Positions 17,345 to 25,743 of a stretch of DNA of 48,520 nucleotides are shown piece after piece. Under the pieces are notes generated by a model. It ran no database searches. It was not told the DNA's origin and saw nothing but the letters and a program-made list of their open reading frames with translations. The translations under genes and the position numbers were made by a program. This stretch comes from JACJYC01 sp964558465 (GTDB lineage Bacteria > Bacteroidota > Bacteroidia > Chitinophagales > Saprospiraceae), in assembly GCA_964558465.1 (NCBI GenBank), contig CAZLEF010000053.1, positions 1-48,520 on the forward strand. Reading direction: 5' to 3'. Position 1 is the stretch's first letter; every line of letters starts with the position of its first letter.

Positions 17345-17431
17345 TTCTCTATAAATCTTGCCTTGCGTGATCATATTAAAGGAACCTTCGCTGCCCAATT
17401 ATTCCTCATTTGTTACAAATTTTTTAACAGC

Positions 17432-20400
17432 ATGAAATCAATTACACAAATCAAGATTATTGGAACAGCATTATTGCTTGTCCAAATACTCTTCCTCCCC
17501 AACTCGACGGCACAAACGCAACTGAAAGACATAGCCAGGATAGATGTTGGTTCGGGCTGGGTTTATTTCAATCCAGGAATCCGCATGACACCAGAAGTGT
17601 TTTTTTCTACATTTAGAACAGAACTCGGTATGAGCATTGCTGACGATTTCAAACTTGTCCGAACCCGAACCGATGGTATAGGCATAACCCACTACTATTT
17701 CGAACAATACCATGAAGGGATAAAAGTGGAAGGTGGGGTGATGCTCTTGCACGAACAAAACGGCGAATTATCAGTTGCGAATGGGAAAGTTGTGGAAGGA
17801 ATAACAATAAGCGCTCGACCCGCCGTAACAGCCGACCTTGCCCGACAGAAATCCATTGAAGCAGTTGGTGCAAAAACCTATGCTTGGGAAGATGCCAATC
17901 TTGAAGCCAAACTCCAAGCGAACACCAAATCGGCTTCTGCCACCCATTTTCCCAAACCCGAACTGCTCTATGTCCGGCTTGACCCCAATGGGCCGTTCTC
18001 TGCAGAAAACGTAACGCTTGCCTACAATACCACTATAAATTCCACCGAACCATTTGATGTTTCGGATGTGTATGTGGATGCATATAGCGGAAAAGTTTTG
18101 TACCAGCAATCGCGCAGCCGGCATTGTCATGTGCAAGGAAAAGGGGAAACAAATTATTACAGCGACCAAACTTTTTGTGTGGAGCAGTATTCCACTTCTC
18201 CGTTGACTTATTATTTGGCCAATTCAGACTACAATTTCGAGACGAAGAGTCATTTGCTTAGCTACATAACGAGTACTACTATATTGCCGGGCAGTTTGAT
18301 AGATTTTGGAGTCGGTTCCAATAATCAAGCTACAAAAAACCAAAACTCCGCCCACTGGTGCGCCCAAAAATTTTTCGAGAATGCTGATGTTAATTTATTC
18401 GGGAATTTGGGATATCCGCATGATATCCTGGTAGGTGGTACTGGTAACAATGCTTCTTTTACTATAGGGAACCCTATCAGCATTGTCATTCCTGATGGCG
18501 ATGGTTTAAATTTTTCTTCACTTGCTACCCTGGATATTGTTGGACATGAGCTTACACATAGCTTATTGTGGTTGTACAATGGTGGCTTTTTGCCAACTGG
18601 TGAATCAGCTTCATTGGAAGAAGCATACTGCGATATATTCGGTACAATGACGGAGTATTATGCGCTGAACAATAACGGTGACTATTTCATCGGTGAAGAT
18701 TGTACCTTACTTTCACCTGGAATGATACGAAATATGGAAGATCCGGGAATGCCGGGACTGGGACATCCGAACACCTACCTTTCAACAAATACTTCAAGAC
18801 CGTGGGCTTTTAATTCAGACCCCGAATACATTTACAAAAATTGCGGCGTCATGAACTACTGGTTTTATCTGCTCTCCCAGCAAGTCGCCCCCTTCATTAG
18901 CGGCACAAACGATAATGGAGAATTTTATAAGGTGTCAAGTATAGGCAGGGCTAATGCCGCCAAAATTGTTTTCCATTCATTAAGTTATATTAGTCCTATT
19001 GGTAATTACAAAGACGCTTGCCTGGCAACCATCCAAGCTGCCAAAGACCTTTATGGGGTCAATTCTCCTGCTGTGTTGGCAGTCGTTGATGCCTGGTATG
19101 CCGTTGGCGTATGCGGAAAGGCAGACCTCGTGATACAGGATGACCTATTCGACAGCGGTCTTGAACCAAATCCTACTACCTTGCCACTATGGGTCTCAGA
19201 GGATATATGGGTCCGTACAAAAAATGATATCGTTTTGCAATTAACCCCAACACTTTTCACATACCAAAATGAACATATTGATGAGGATCTCACGGCGACA
19301 GGAGGCCAGAATCCTTCTTATGTTTATGTCAAAATCAGGAACAATAGCAACGAACCTTCCAGCAGTGCTTTGTTGAAAATGTACTGGTCAAGAGCATCTA
19401 CCGGGCTGATATGGCCGACGCATTGGATCAATTATTACTGCCCCGCAGACCCTACTTGTACACTTCCCGGCAATGCCTGTCCTTGTGGTGACGAATTCGA
19501 ATACCCTAATCCTTTAGTGCCTGGATATTATATCCCATCAATTCCAGCGCATAGTTTTTACGTTGTGGAAATACAATGGTTCCCACCTGACCCTTTGTAT
19601 TTACCAGACATCGCTCCTTTGAGTGAGGACGAGCACTTCTGTCTGTTAGGCCGAATTGAAAGCTTAAACGACCCTATGCACAACGAGCAGATTAATGTCC
19701 CCATTTATCAGAATGTTGCGGAGAACAACAACATCGCCTGGCAAAATATCCGCATCCAGTCTTCTCAGGGAGTTTACTTGTCCCCGATGGATTTGCATTG
19801 GATGTATGTGCGTACGCGGCCAGTCTATAACAATGGCGAGCCCGTTCGGTTCCGGTTTCACGATAATCCTGAAAATCCATTTTTAGGCAAAGGTGACATT
19901 ATGGTTCGGCTAACAGATACGTTGTTCTCTCAATGGGTATTGAGTGGAATGGAAAGTGTTGGGCTTGAGCAAATCGGTGGAACACCAGTATTCAAACTTA
20001 TTGCACCAGAAGCATTTCTCTATGGTGTGAATATGCCTTTTGGAAGGGATAATAGCATTGGTTTGGCCTTCAATCCCTTTGATGGACAACCAATTGACTT
20101 ACCCGGCAAATTCATGGCTAACATAGCCCAAATGGAAGTAAACAGCAATACAGGGAATTATGAAGTCGTAGGAGGTGAAAGTTTCGAACTCCGGGTAAAC
20201 CCATACCCGATTTGGGCGGGTCCGGATTTGTATGTCTGCAAAGGCGATCCCATCACGCTGACCGCTAACCTGGACAATTGGGATCAAAACGATTCCACAT
20301 TTGTGTCGTGGGACAACGGCCTAACAGGCGCCTCTATCGTTGTTAGTCCCGACATGACACAGACTTATATAGTTGTCGTAACCAATAGTGACGGAAATGC

Positions 20401-20908
20401 AGCAACTGATGAAGTTACGGTTTTTGTCGAAATGCCAACTGCTTGGTACGGCGATGCTGATGGCGACGGATTTGGTTCGGATTCGACATTGTTGCTTGCT
20501 TGCCGGCAACCCCCGGGATATGTAGATAATGCGCTTGACTGTAACGATTTTGCCAATGGCATCTATCCCGAAGCAATCGAAAACTGCAACAATTTGGATG
20601 ACAACTGTAATGGCCTGATTGATGATGATTGCGTTGTCTCTAATACTTCAATTTTTTCGAAAATTTCTATCCGCCTCTTCCCTAATCCCACCACGGGTAG
20701 TCTAACTCTGGAGTTAACTGGCGTACAGCCCAAGACAGGAAGCGTACAAATCCTCGACCTCTACGGCAGGCTGGTCGGCAAGGAGCATTTGCCATCTGGC
20801 CAACTGACGCACCCGCTTTCAGTAGCTACGCTGCCCGCAGGCATGTACTTCGTGCAGGTGACGGAAGGAGGCGTACCAATTTGGGCAGAGAGGATAGTTA
20901 AACAGTAA
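17432..20908 (+). CDS. Thermolysin-like M4 metalloprotease with MopE-type motif and T9SS type-A sorting domain
   Basis: This is a 1158-residue protein; the start is ATG 17432 with signal peptide MKSITQIKIIGTALLLVQ...STAQ, because the longer frame begins with TTG. An FTP/PepSY-type propeptide lies at about residues 30-230 ('DGIGITHYYFEQYHEGIKV'). The M4 catalytic domain is at about 280-560, with the zinc motif HELTH near 371-375 and the third ligand Glu in 'LEEAYCDIFG' about 24 residues later, the thermolysin spacing. A long beta-rich central region follows. Next comes a Ca/metal-binding motif near 1005-1068 ('DADGDGFG', 'NLDDNCNGLIDDDC'), of the MopE-like putative metal-binding family common in Bacteroidota. 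A T9SS type-A domain ('IRLFPNPTTGSLTLEL' to 'ERIVKQ') closes the protein. It is predicted to be exported, processed and cell-surface attached. Confidence 0.94.
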   Translation: MKSITQIKIIGTALLLVQILFLPNSTAQTQLKDIARIDVGSGWVYFNPGIRMTPEVFFSTFRTELGMSIADDFKLVRTRTDGIGITHYYFEQYHEGIKVEGGVMLLHEQNGELSVANGKVVEGITISARPAVTADLARQKSIEAVGAKTYAWEDANLEAKLQANTKSASATHFPKPELLYVRLDPNGPFSAENVTLAYNTTINSTEPFDVSDVYVDAYSGKVLYQQSRSRHCHVQGKGETNYYSDQTFCVEQYSTSPLTYYLANSDYNFETKSHLLSYITSTTILPGSLIDFGVGSNNQATKNQNSAHWCAQKFFENADVNLFGNLGYPHDILVGGTGNNASFTIGNPISIVIPDGDGLNFSSLATLDIVGHELTHSLLWLYNGGFLPTGESASLEEAYCDIFGTMTEYYALNNNGDYFIGEDCTLLSPGMIRNMEDPGMPGLGHPNTYLSTNTSRPWAFNSDPEYIYKNCGVMNYWFYLLSQQVAPFISGTNDNGEFYKVSSIGRANAAKIVFHSLSYISPIGNYKDACLATIQAAKDLYGVNSPAVLAVVDAWYAVGVCGKADLVIQDDLFDSGLEPNPTTLPLWVSEDIWVRTKNDIVLQLTPTLFTYQNEHIDEDLTATGGQNPSYVYVKIRNNSNEPSSSALLKMYWSRASTGLIWPTHWINYYCPADPTCTLPGNACPCGDEFEYPNPLVPGYYIPSIPAHSFYVVEIQWFPPDPLYLPDIAPLSEDEHFCLLGRIESLNDPMHNEQINVPIYQNVAENNNIAWQNIRIQSSQGVYLSPMDLHWMYVRTRPVYNNGEPVRFRFHDNPENPFLGKGDIMVRLTDTLFSQWVLSGMESVGLEQIGGTPVFKLIAPEAFLYGVNMPFGRDNSIGLAFNPFDGQPIDLPGKFMANIAQMEVNSNTGNYEVVGGESFELRVNPYPIWAGPDLYVCKGDPITLTANLDNWDQNDSTFVSWDNGLTGASIVVSPDMTQTYIVVVTNSDGNAATDEVTVFVEMPTAWYGDADGDGFGSDSTLLLACRQPPGYVDNALDCNDFANGIYPEAIENCNNLDDNCNGLIDDDCVVSNTSIFSKISIRLFPNPTTGSLTLELTGVQPKTGSVQILDLYGRLVGKEHLPSGQLTHPLSVATLPAGMYFVQVTEGGVPIWAERIVKQ

Positions 20909-20911
20909 TGC

Positions 20912-20948
20912 AAATGCAGTCGGTACTTGTCAGGCGCCGACTGCATTT
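20912..20948 (+). terminator. Hairpin terminator after the M4 protease gene
   Basis: A perfect 12-bp stem (left arm 20912-20923, right arm 20937-20948, 13-nt loop) begins 3 nt after the stop codon and is followed by a short pyrimidine-rich run (tcccttt). The T-run is weak, but position and stem quality support termination. Confidence 0.7.
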
Positions 20949-21060
20949 CCCTTTGGGAATCAATAAAAACAAAAACATGATCAATCAATTGCTAACAAAG
21001 CGTCTTACAAAAAACGAATACCGTGTCCGTCCATTTTCAAACCAACATCAATAACCAATT

Positions 21061-22584
21061 ATGAAACGATTCATTTTTTTGAGCATCAGCGCCTGCCTGA
21101 TAACTTCCATCCTTTTTGCTCAGGACAAACAGGTGAATTTTAAAATCAATGAGCATTACTTGCCTTTTGAAATGTTGGTGGGCAGCGACAATTGCTTTTA
21201 TCTGGTATGTGCCCAGGTGGAGTCCCGCAAAATTTCAGCCGAGGTATTGTTCAAGTTTGATGCGGAACTAACACCTGTCTGGAAAGAGCCGGTTGTTTTA
21301 AACAGGCAATTTTCGCTTTTGGGGGCTTTGATGGGAATGGCTGTGGAGGTGTTCCCCTATACCAATCCCGCTGACGGTTCCACCATTGAATATCTTTTCA
21401 GGCACAACGATGTCTTCCAAATAATGCCGGACGGCACGGCAAAGGAGATGGACATCAAAATTCCCGAAAAGGAAATGAAAAAGAAATTGGCAGCCACCTT
21501 TACGGATGCCAACGGTCTGAACATCATCACCCTGGCCGGGGATGAAACCTTCCTCACGGGCGTCCTGAATTGGTACACCTATGCCCACGGCGACCTGGCC
21601 CAGACAAAGCGGACGATCACCCTCCCATTACCCACCCAGATTGACAAAGACAATGAATCGGGCTGGCGGTTAAGCGACGTGACTTCTGCGGGTTTGTATT
21701 TTTATTACGTGTCGTACAAAAACAAGGTAAAAGACGAAACCCGGCCGATCCTTGCCTGCCACATCGTCCACGTCGGACACGATGGAAAAGTGGGTGAAAT
21801 GATTGATATTGACCTCGGCCTGAAAGAATACAAGGTAATTCCCGCTGATTACGAAAACAGTTCTTCCATTAATATGAAAGTATATAAACCTGTCTTGTTC
21901 GAAACAGGCAATCATGTTGACGGATCAGGATATAGTATCCCCACCGACGTTTCCTATATGGGGGTCAAAATAGACGAACCTGCAAAACGTATTTATACAA
22001 TCGCAGCACTGAACGATGAACTGAAAGTCGGAAAAGACGGCACGGCGAGTGGCGGCGCATTGGGGAAGGCCATGCCGGCTAAATCTGTTTTCTTGAATGC
22101 TTTTGATTTTACGGGAAAAAGAATTTACCAATTATCTTTAAAATATACCCCACCAAAACTGGGCGTCGATGATGATTGGGGAAGGTCTGCCAATAAAATA
22201 ACCATCAACCCATTGCCGGAAAACGAAGGTATTATTTGCAGGCTGATAAATAATGGCGTTGGGGATATTTGGGCCATAAATGACAAGGGTGAAATGACCC
22301 GGCAAATTAAATCAAAGCCATTTACCTATAAGGAAATGACTGTAAAATATCACCACGATATTTTTACATCCAATTATTATTCTTTAAAAGATTTAATCAA
22401 TTCTCCTTATGCGCTAAAAGAAAAATCCGGCGCCTATCAATGCTTTGAAAAACTGGACGAAAAAGCAAAAAGGGACACTTATTATGCTTCCCTGAAAGGT
22501 GTTGAAATATTGGCCGTTTGGGATGAAAAAGAAAATAATCTGCAATTAAATTCTTTCACCAAAAATAAAATAAACGGCTTGTAA
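21061..22584 (+). CDS. Secreted protein of unknown function
   Basis: This is a 507-residue protein from ATG 21061, with a clear signal peptide MKRFIFLSISACLITSILFAQ. The mature protein is beta-rich, with repeating 'FYLVCAQVES', 'GLYFYYVSYKN' and 'GVGDIWAINDKGEMTRQI' elements that suggest a propeller-like fold. No catalytic motif, lipobox or sorting domain is visible, so a periplasmic location is most likely. It lies 152 bp after the protease gene and beyond its terminator hairpin, so it probably has its own promoter. I do not recognise the family. Confidence 0.78.
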   Translation: MKRFIFLSISACLITSILFAQDKQVNFKINEHYLPFEMLVGSDNCFYLVCAQVESRKISAEVLFKFDAELTPVWKEPVVLNRQFSLLGALMGMAVEVFPYTNPADGSTIEYLFRHNDVFQIMPDGTAKEMDIKIPEKEMKKKLAATFTDANGLNIITLAGDETFLTGVLNWYTYAHGDLAQTKRTITLPLPTQIDKDNESGWRLSDVTSAGLYFYYVSYKNKVKDETRPILACHIVHVGHDGKVGEMIDIDLGLKEYKVIPADYENSSSINMKVYKPVLFETGNHVDGSGYSIPTDVSYMGVKIDEPAKRIYTIAALNDELKVGKDGTASGGALGKAMPAKSVFLNAFDFTGKRIYQLSLKYTPPKLGVDDDWGRSANKITINPLPENEGIICRLINNGVGDIWAINDKGEMTRQIKSKPFTYKEMTVKYHHDIFTSNYYSLKDLINSPYALKEKSGAYQCFEKLDEKAKRDTYYASLKGVEILAVWDEKENNLQLNSFTKNKINGL

Positions 22585-22653
22585 AAATGAGCTGATAATT
22601 ATTTCCCGCTGGGAAGCTTGGGCGACTCAAACAGCGTGGCAGCAACCGGATAG

Positions 22654-22697
22654 GTGGCGGACGGTGAAAGGTTATATACTTCGAACCGTTCCGCCAC
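22654..22697. repeat. Imperfect inverted repeat
   Basis: The arms are 22654-22665 and 22685-22697. They match over 12 bp with one bulged base and enclose a 19-nt loop. The repeat sits at the left border of the decayed-gene region, next to a short GC-rich stretch with no recognisable coding content. It could be the end of a vanished mobile element or a hairpin; nothing decides between them. Confidence 0.4.
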
Positions 22698-22781
22698 GTC
22701 CATGCGCCACAGGCGTGGAATACCGCAGAATGGATGGTTCGGCAAAACCAGTAAAGGTTGTTTACCGCCCATGGACTAAAG

Positions 22782-23231
22782 GGCGCCCAATGTATTATTA
22801 CGGCCAGTTATCAGGCCACTCTGCCTGGATTTATGGCTCTCGGTTATGATCAGCCGTCGGCCCTATCCTTGATTTTGAAATCAGTTGAACTGGCGGAAGA
22901 AGCAAGAAGTCGTTTCATGTATTCCCATCCACATCCATCAAAACCATGGATTGCTGCCAGTATCGGGCCTTATGGCGCTTACCTGGCGGATGGTTCGGAA
23001 TATCGAGGTGACTACCAGATCAGTGATCAGGATCTCCATGCTTTTCACGAACCTAGGGTCATTTTATTGGATAATTCCACTGCAGATCTTCTGGCCTGTG
23101 AAACCATTCCGAGTTTTCAGGAAGCCAAGGTGCTATCAGCAATTTTAGAAAACGTAAAAAAGCCCGCTTGGGTATCTTTTTCCTGCAGGGATGGTCAACA
23201 TATAAGCGATGGAACGCTTATTGAAAATGGA
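22782..23231 (+). pseudogene. mmuM: Homocysteine S-methyltransferase fragment
   Basis: An open stretch of about 150 residues matches the middle of MmuM-type homocysteine S-methyltransferases: 'CIITASYQATLPGF', 'ARSRFMYSH', 'WIAASIGPYGAYLADGSEYRGDY', 'LLACETIPSFQEAKVLSAI' and 'WVSFSCRDGQHISDGT' all fit the family in order. The N-terminal barrel start (about 50 residues) is gone, and the only possible start is a TTG. The C-terminal 110 or so residues, including the late GGCC zinc-binding Cys pair, are also missing. Homology stops near 23231, right where the tail of the opposing AraC-type remnant begins, so a deletion joined the two. The product cannot be active. Confidence 0.85.
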
Positions 23232-23256
23232 ATCTTTGACCTTCTGCCAGGTGAAA

Positions 23257-23891
23257 CTATTTCTTTAAAATCCTTTGCAATTGTCTGGCAGATTTAAATC
23301 CACATTTAGAAGCTATATACTCAATCGTATATTCAGGATTATTGAGCATGGTATGGGCAAATTCTTTTCGCAACAGGGTAAGGTATTCCAGAACAGTAGA
23401 GCCTGTCTTTTCCTTAAACACCCTGCTAAGATTTCTTGGGCTCATGCCAACAAGTGACGCAAGTGATTCTATATCATTTTCCTTGGAAAGATTGTCAATC
23501 AGGAAATCCTGCACTTCATGTATTTGTGGATTAATATGATTTCTGTAATCGAGATAAATACTTTGTTGTTTATGGGTGCCGCTTCGCCGGTGATAAACAA
23601 CAAGGCCTCTTGCTACTTTATGCGTAAACAGCGGGCCTTTGAAATACTGTTTACATAATCGTTATCCATCCCCGGAACAAAAACAAAATCGCCATCCTTC
23701 AATTTAGCTTCTTTATAATTTTTAATCTTTTCAAATCCGAGTCCGGCTGTGCTTACCGTCGCGTCCTGGAATTGATAAAACTCAATATCAATTTCAAAGC
23801 CGATAAATTTAGCTTCAACAAAAACCTGCACCGGTCCGGCAAGATCTAACATCTCAACTGTAGGGGGGATGATAAAAGTCATTTTTCTCAT
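23257..23891 (-). pseudogene. GlxA-type (DJ-1/PfpI + AraC) transcription regulator with internal deletion and frameshift
   Basis: From ATG 23891 the first 80 or so residues match the N-terminus of GlxA-family regulators ('MTFIIPPTVEMLDLAGPVQVF', 'DFVFVPGMD'). The frame then ends at a TAG near 23613. In a shifted frame, coding resumes with 'GPLFTHKVARGLVVYHRRSG' (about 23640-23580) and continues through the AraC double-HTH region ('SLASLVGMSPRNLSRVFKEKTG', 'IEYIASKCGFKSARQLQRILKK') to the stop at 23257. About 100 residues of the DJ-1/PfpI domain are missing at a junction near 23640. A truncated 85-residue HTH-only product remains theoretically translatable, but the gene is best called broken. 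Confidence 0.85.
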
Positions 23892-23943
23892 GATGCTTAA
23901 TTGAGCTTATTATTTTAGATGGTGAATAATTGTGATTTGCACC

Positions 23944-24342
23944 TTAAAAGCCATGCATTTTTGCATTTCTGAAGTTGAACATTAAAATATAAAGGCCAAT
24001 TGTAAAGTCTATGGATAAACAAAACAGGTCGTAATGCGGCGGGATTAAATTTGATTTTAGAAATAAATCGTACCCCAGATCCCATATTCCATGAAGAAAA
24101 TAACCTGCTGCAAGGACATACCGGCTATTTTTAATTCCACAATAGGCAAAAAACACAAAGATAATCGCCTGGACAGAATTCACAATTAAGGCCTGCACTT
24201 CAGTCCAGGTATAACCAACATAGAGGAAACCGATACCAGACAATATCAACCCATAAATTACGCCTTTGTCAAATTGCTTTAAAACACTAAACAGCAATAT
24301 TATTAAAAGGCCTGAGGAAATCCCGATTATTATTGGCGTCAT
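23944..24342 (-). CDS. Small four-helix membrane protein, DUF6010-like
   Basis: This is a 132-residue protein from ATG 24342 with a clean stop at 23944. Four or so hydrophobic segments are visible ('IIIGISSGLLIILLF', 'VIYGLILSGIGFLYVGY', 'ALIVNSVQAIIFVFFAYCG', 'LCLSIDFTIGLYILMF'). Conserved-looking polar residues lie between them ('AGYFLHGIWDLGYD'). Its size and 'GIGFLYVGYTW' segment suggest the DUF6010 family, recalled rather than searched. It appears intact although both neighbours are pseudogenes. Function is unknown. Confidence 0.7.
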   Translation of the reverse strand: MTPIIIGISSGLLIILLFSVLKQFDKGVIYGLILSGIGFLYVGYTWTEVQALIVNSVQAIIFVFFAYCGIKNSRYVLAAGYFLHGIWDLGYDLFLKSNLIPPHYDLFCLSIDFTIGLYILMFNFRNAKMHGF

Positions 24343-24433
24343 TGTTTTGTGTTTTTAATGTTGTACCCGCGAGGGCAATACTGGTTAATGATTGTTTTTA
24401 ATGATGCAAAGTTATTGTACGTTGCCAGGGCGT

Positions 24434-25160
24434 GACGGACAGCTGGATGTCAAAAACGGCCAAACTTTTATAATAATCCGAATGATGAATAAAACATCCG
24501 ATAAAACATCCGATCACCGTCACCGAAGCTTTAATAACGCCGGGAGAACGAATGGACATCGCAGTTGATTTCACAGAAGGTGAGACATTTGCCATTGAAT
24601 CGTTAGCTTATAACAGGATGACATTCCTGAAAGCAAAACGGCAAACGTTTGCTACGGTTAAAGCCGGAGAAAACAGACCCACTAAAGCCTGCATACCTGA
24701 AAGGTTGAGAACGATTGAACCACTGGCAAAACGGGATGCCGTCATAACAAGGAAAATTAAATTGTCTGTTGACCCAAGAATAAGAGATGGAAAAGACTTT
24801 CGTTTAAACGATAGCACGCATAAAAATGACAAACCAGTAGTGGTGGGAGAGCTGCAGATATGAGAAGTATCTAATACCAGCAGAATGGATCATCCGTTTC
24901 ACCTTCATGGTTTTTTCTTTCAGGTGATTGAAATCAATGGGAAAGCACCCGTGTACCTGGCCTGGAAAGATACCGTCAATTTACCACCCACCAGTAAAAT
25001 AAAAATTGCCTGGATGCCGGATAATCGTCCAGGGACCTGGATGTATCATTGTCACATTATCGAGCATCATGCCGCAGGTATGATGGCGAATTTTGACGTC
25101 ATTGATGGCAGTATACCTTACGAAGAAAAACCGCCAACTCATGCCCATCATCACCATTAA
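24434..25160 (+). pseudogene. Multicopper oxidase remnant with deletion and Trp-to-stop mutation
   Basis: A short piece near 24434-24488 ('DGQLDVKNGQTFIIIR') is followed, after a frame change and a 12-bp direct duplication (24489-24512), by 'HPITVTEALITPGERMDIAVDF', the end of a cupredoxin domain 2. Reading stays open to 24860, then a TGA at 24861-24863 occupies the place of a Trp in 'GELQI-W-EVSN'. The same frame continues through the C-terminal copper sites 'DHPFHLHG' and 'MYHCHIIEHHAAGMM', including the T1 Cys, His and axial Met, to the His-rich tail at 25160. The first cupredoxin domain is absent. The copper ligands in the tail are still perfect, so decay is recent. Confidence 0.9.
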
Positions 25161-25220
25161 TGCCCTGTTCGGATTTTAGAGGCCCACTGCCCCAAAGTCT
25201 TTCGCGACTACCCCCCCGCT

Positions 25221-25243
25221 ATTTGAAGTTTGCAACTTCAAAT
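25221..25243. repeat. Perfect palindrome, 10-bp arms, 3-nt loop
   Basis: The arm atttgaagtt (25221-25230) pairs exactly with aacttcaaat (25234-25243). Its core ttgaagtt/aacttcaa recurs in the palindrome at 25442, so the two belong to one family of intergenic dyads. Confidence 0.8.
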
Positions 25244-25360
25244 CCATATCAGGTCGGATGGGTTCCATCCTTTGAACCATCTGACGGTATGGGGCGTGCC
25301 CCTGGCCATAAACCACACAGACCTCTTTGGTCAAGTCCGAGGCAAAGCGTACTTCAGGAC

Positions 25361-25393
25361 AGGTGTCAGACACTTCAGAAGTGTCTGACACCT
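25361..25393. repeat. Perfect palindrome, 16-bp arms, 1-nt loop
   Basis: The left arm 25361-25376 (aggtgtcagacacttc) pairs perfectly with 25378-25393 around a single A. There is no T-run on either side and no gene end within 200 bp, so it is not a simple terminator. It looks like a REP-type or other mobile intergenic palindrome. Confidence 0.85.
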
Positions 25394-25441
25394 CGAAACC
25401 CGCCAAAATCACGTACAACCCCCCCCGGGCGAATTCGGGGC

Positions 25442-25457
25442 GCAACTTCGAAGTTGC
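25442..25457. repeat. Perfect 16-bp palindrome
   Basis: gcaacttc (25442-25449) is followed immediately by its reverse complement. It shares the aacttc/gaagtt core with the palindrome at 25221. Confidence 0.75.
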
Positions 25458-25743
25458 ACCCTGAATTACTCCCACTTGGATTTTGGTAAGCCATGTTTAA
25501 CCATTTTTGGAGCAGTACGCTTTTCATGCAACCTGGCGGTACGCTTTCCGGGCAGCTTAACAGCCAATCGCGCCCAATTCATGAATAACCCGTTGATCCA
25601 CGGCGTTTTTTTTCCATTGTTTGGCGCCATACTTGCTTTTCCGCTGCAACGGGCGTATTTTGCAGTCGAACAGCCAGCCCGCAAATCCAACGTACGGCGG
25701 CATGGCAGCAAGCCAAACTGTAGTGGCCCAAAAATAAAAAAAC

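Larger units (their letters stand above)
25161..25743. other. Palindrome-rich intergenic region
   Basis: About 580 bp carry no recognisable gene. The first 300 bp contain three perfect palindromes (listed separately) embedded in runs of C. The second part (25490-25740) has a direct repeat of a 'gtacgcttt' core near 25518 and 25544 and open frames on both strands that match nothing known. The boundary with the AT-rich gene at 25744 is compositionally sharp. Confidence 0.55.

Noticed and set aside
24861..24863. In-frame TGA read as selenocysteine or recoded Trp
   Set aside because: There is no SECIS-like hairpin directly downstream, the gene has additional deletions, and other genes in the window use TGA as a normal stop.
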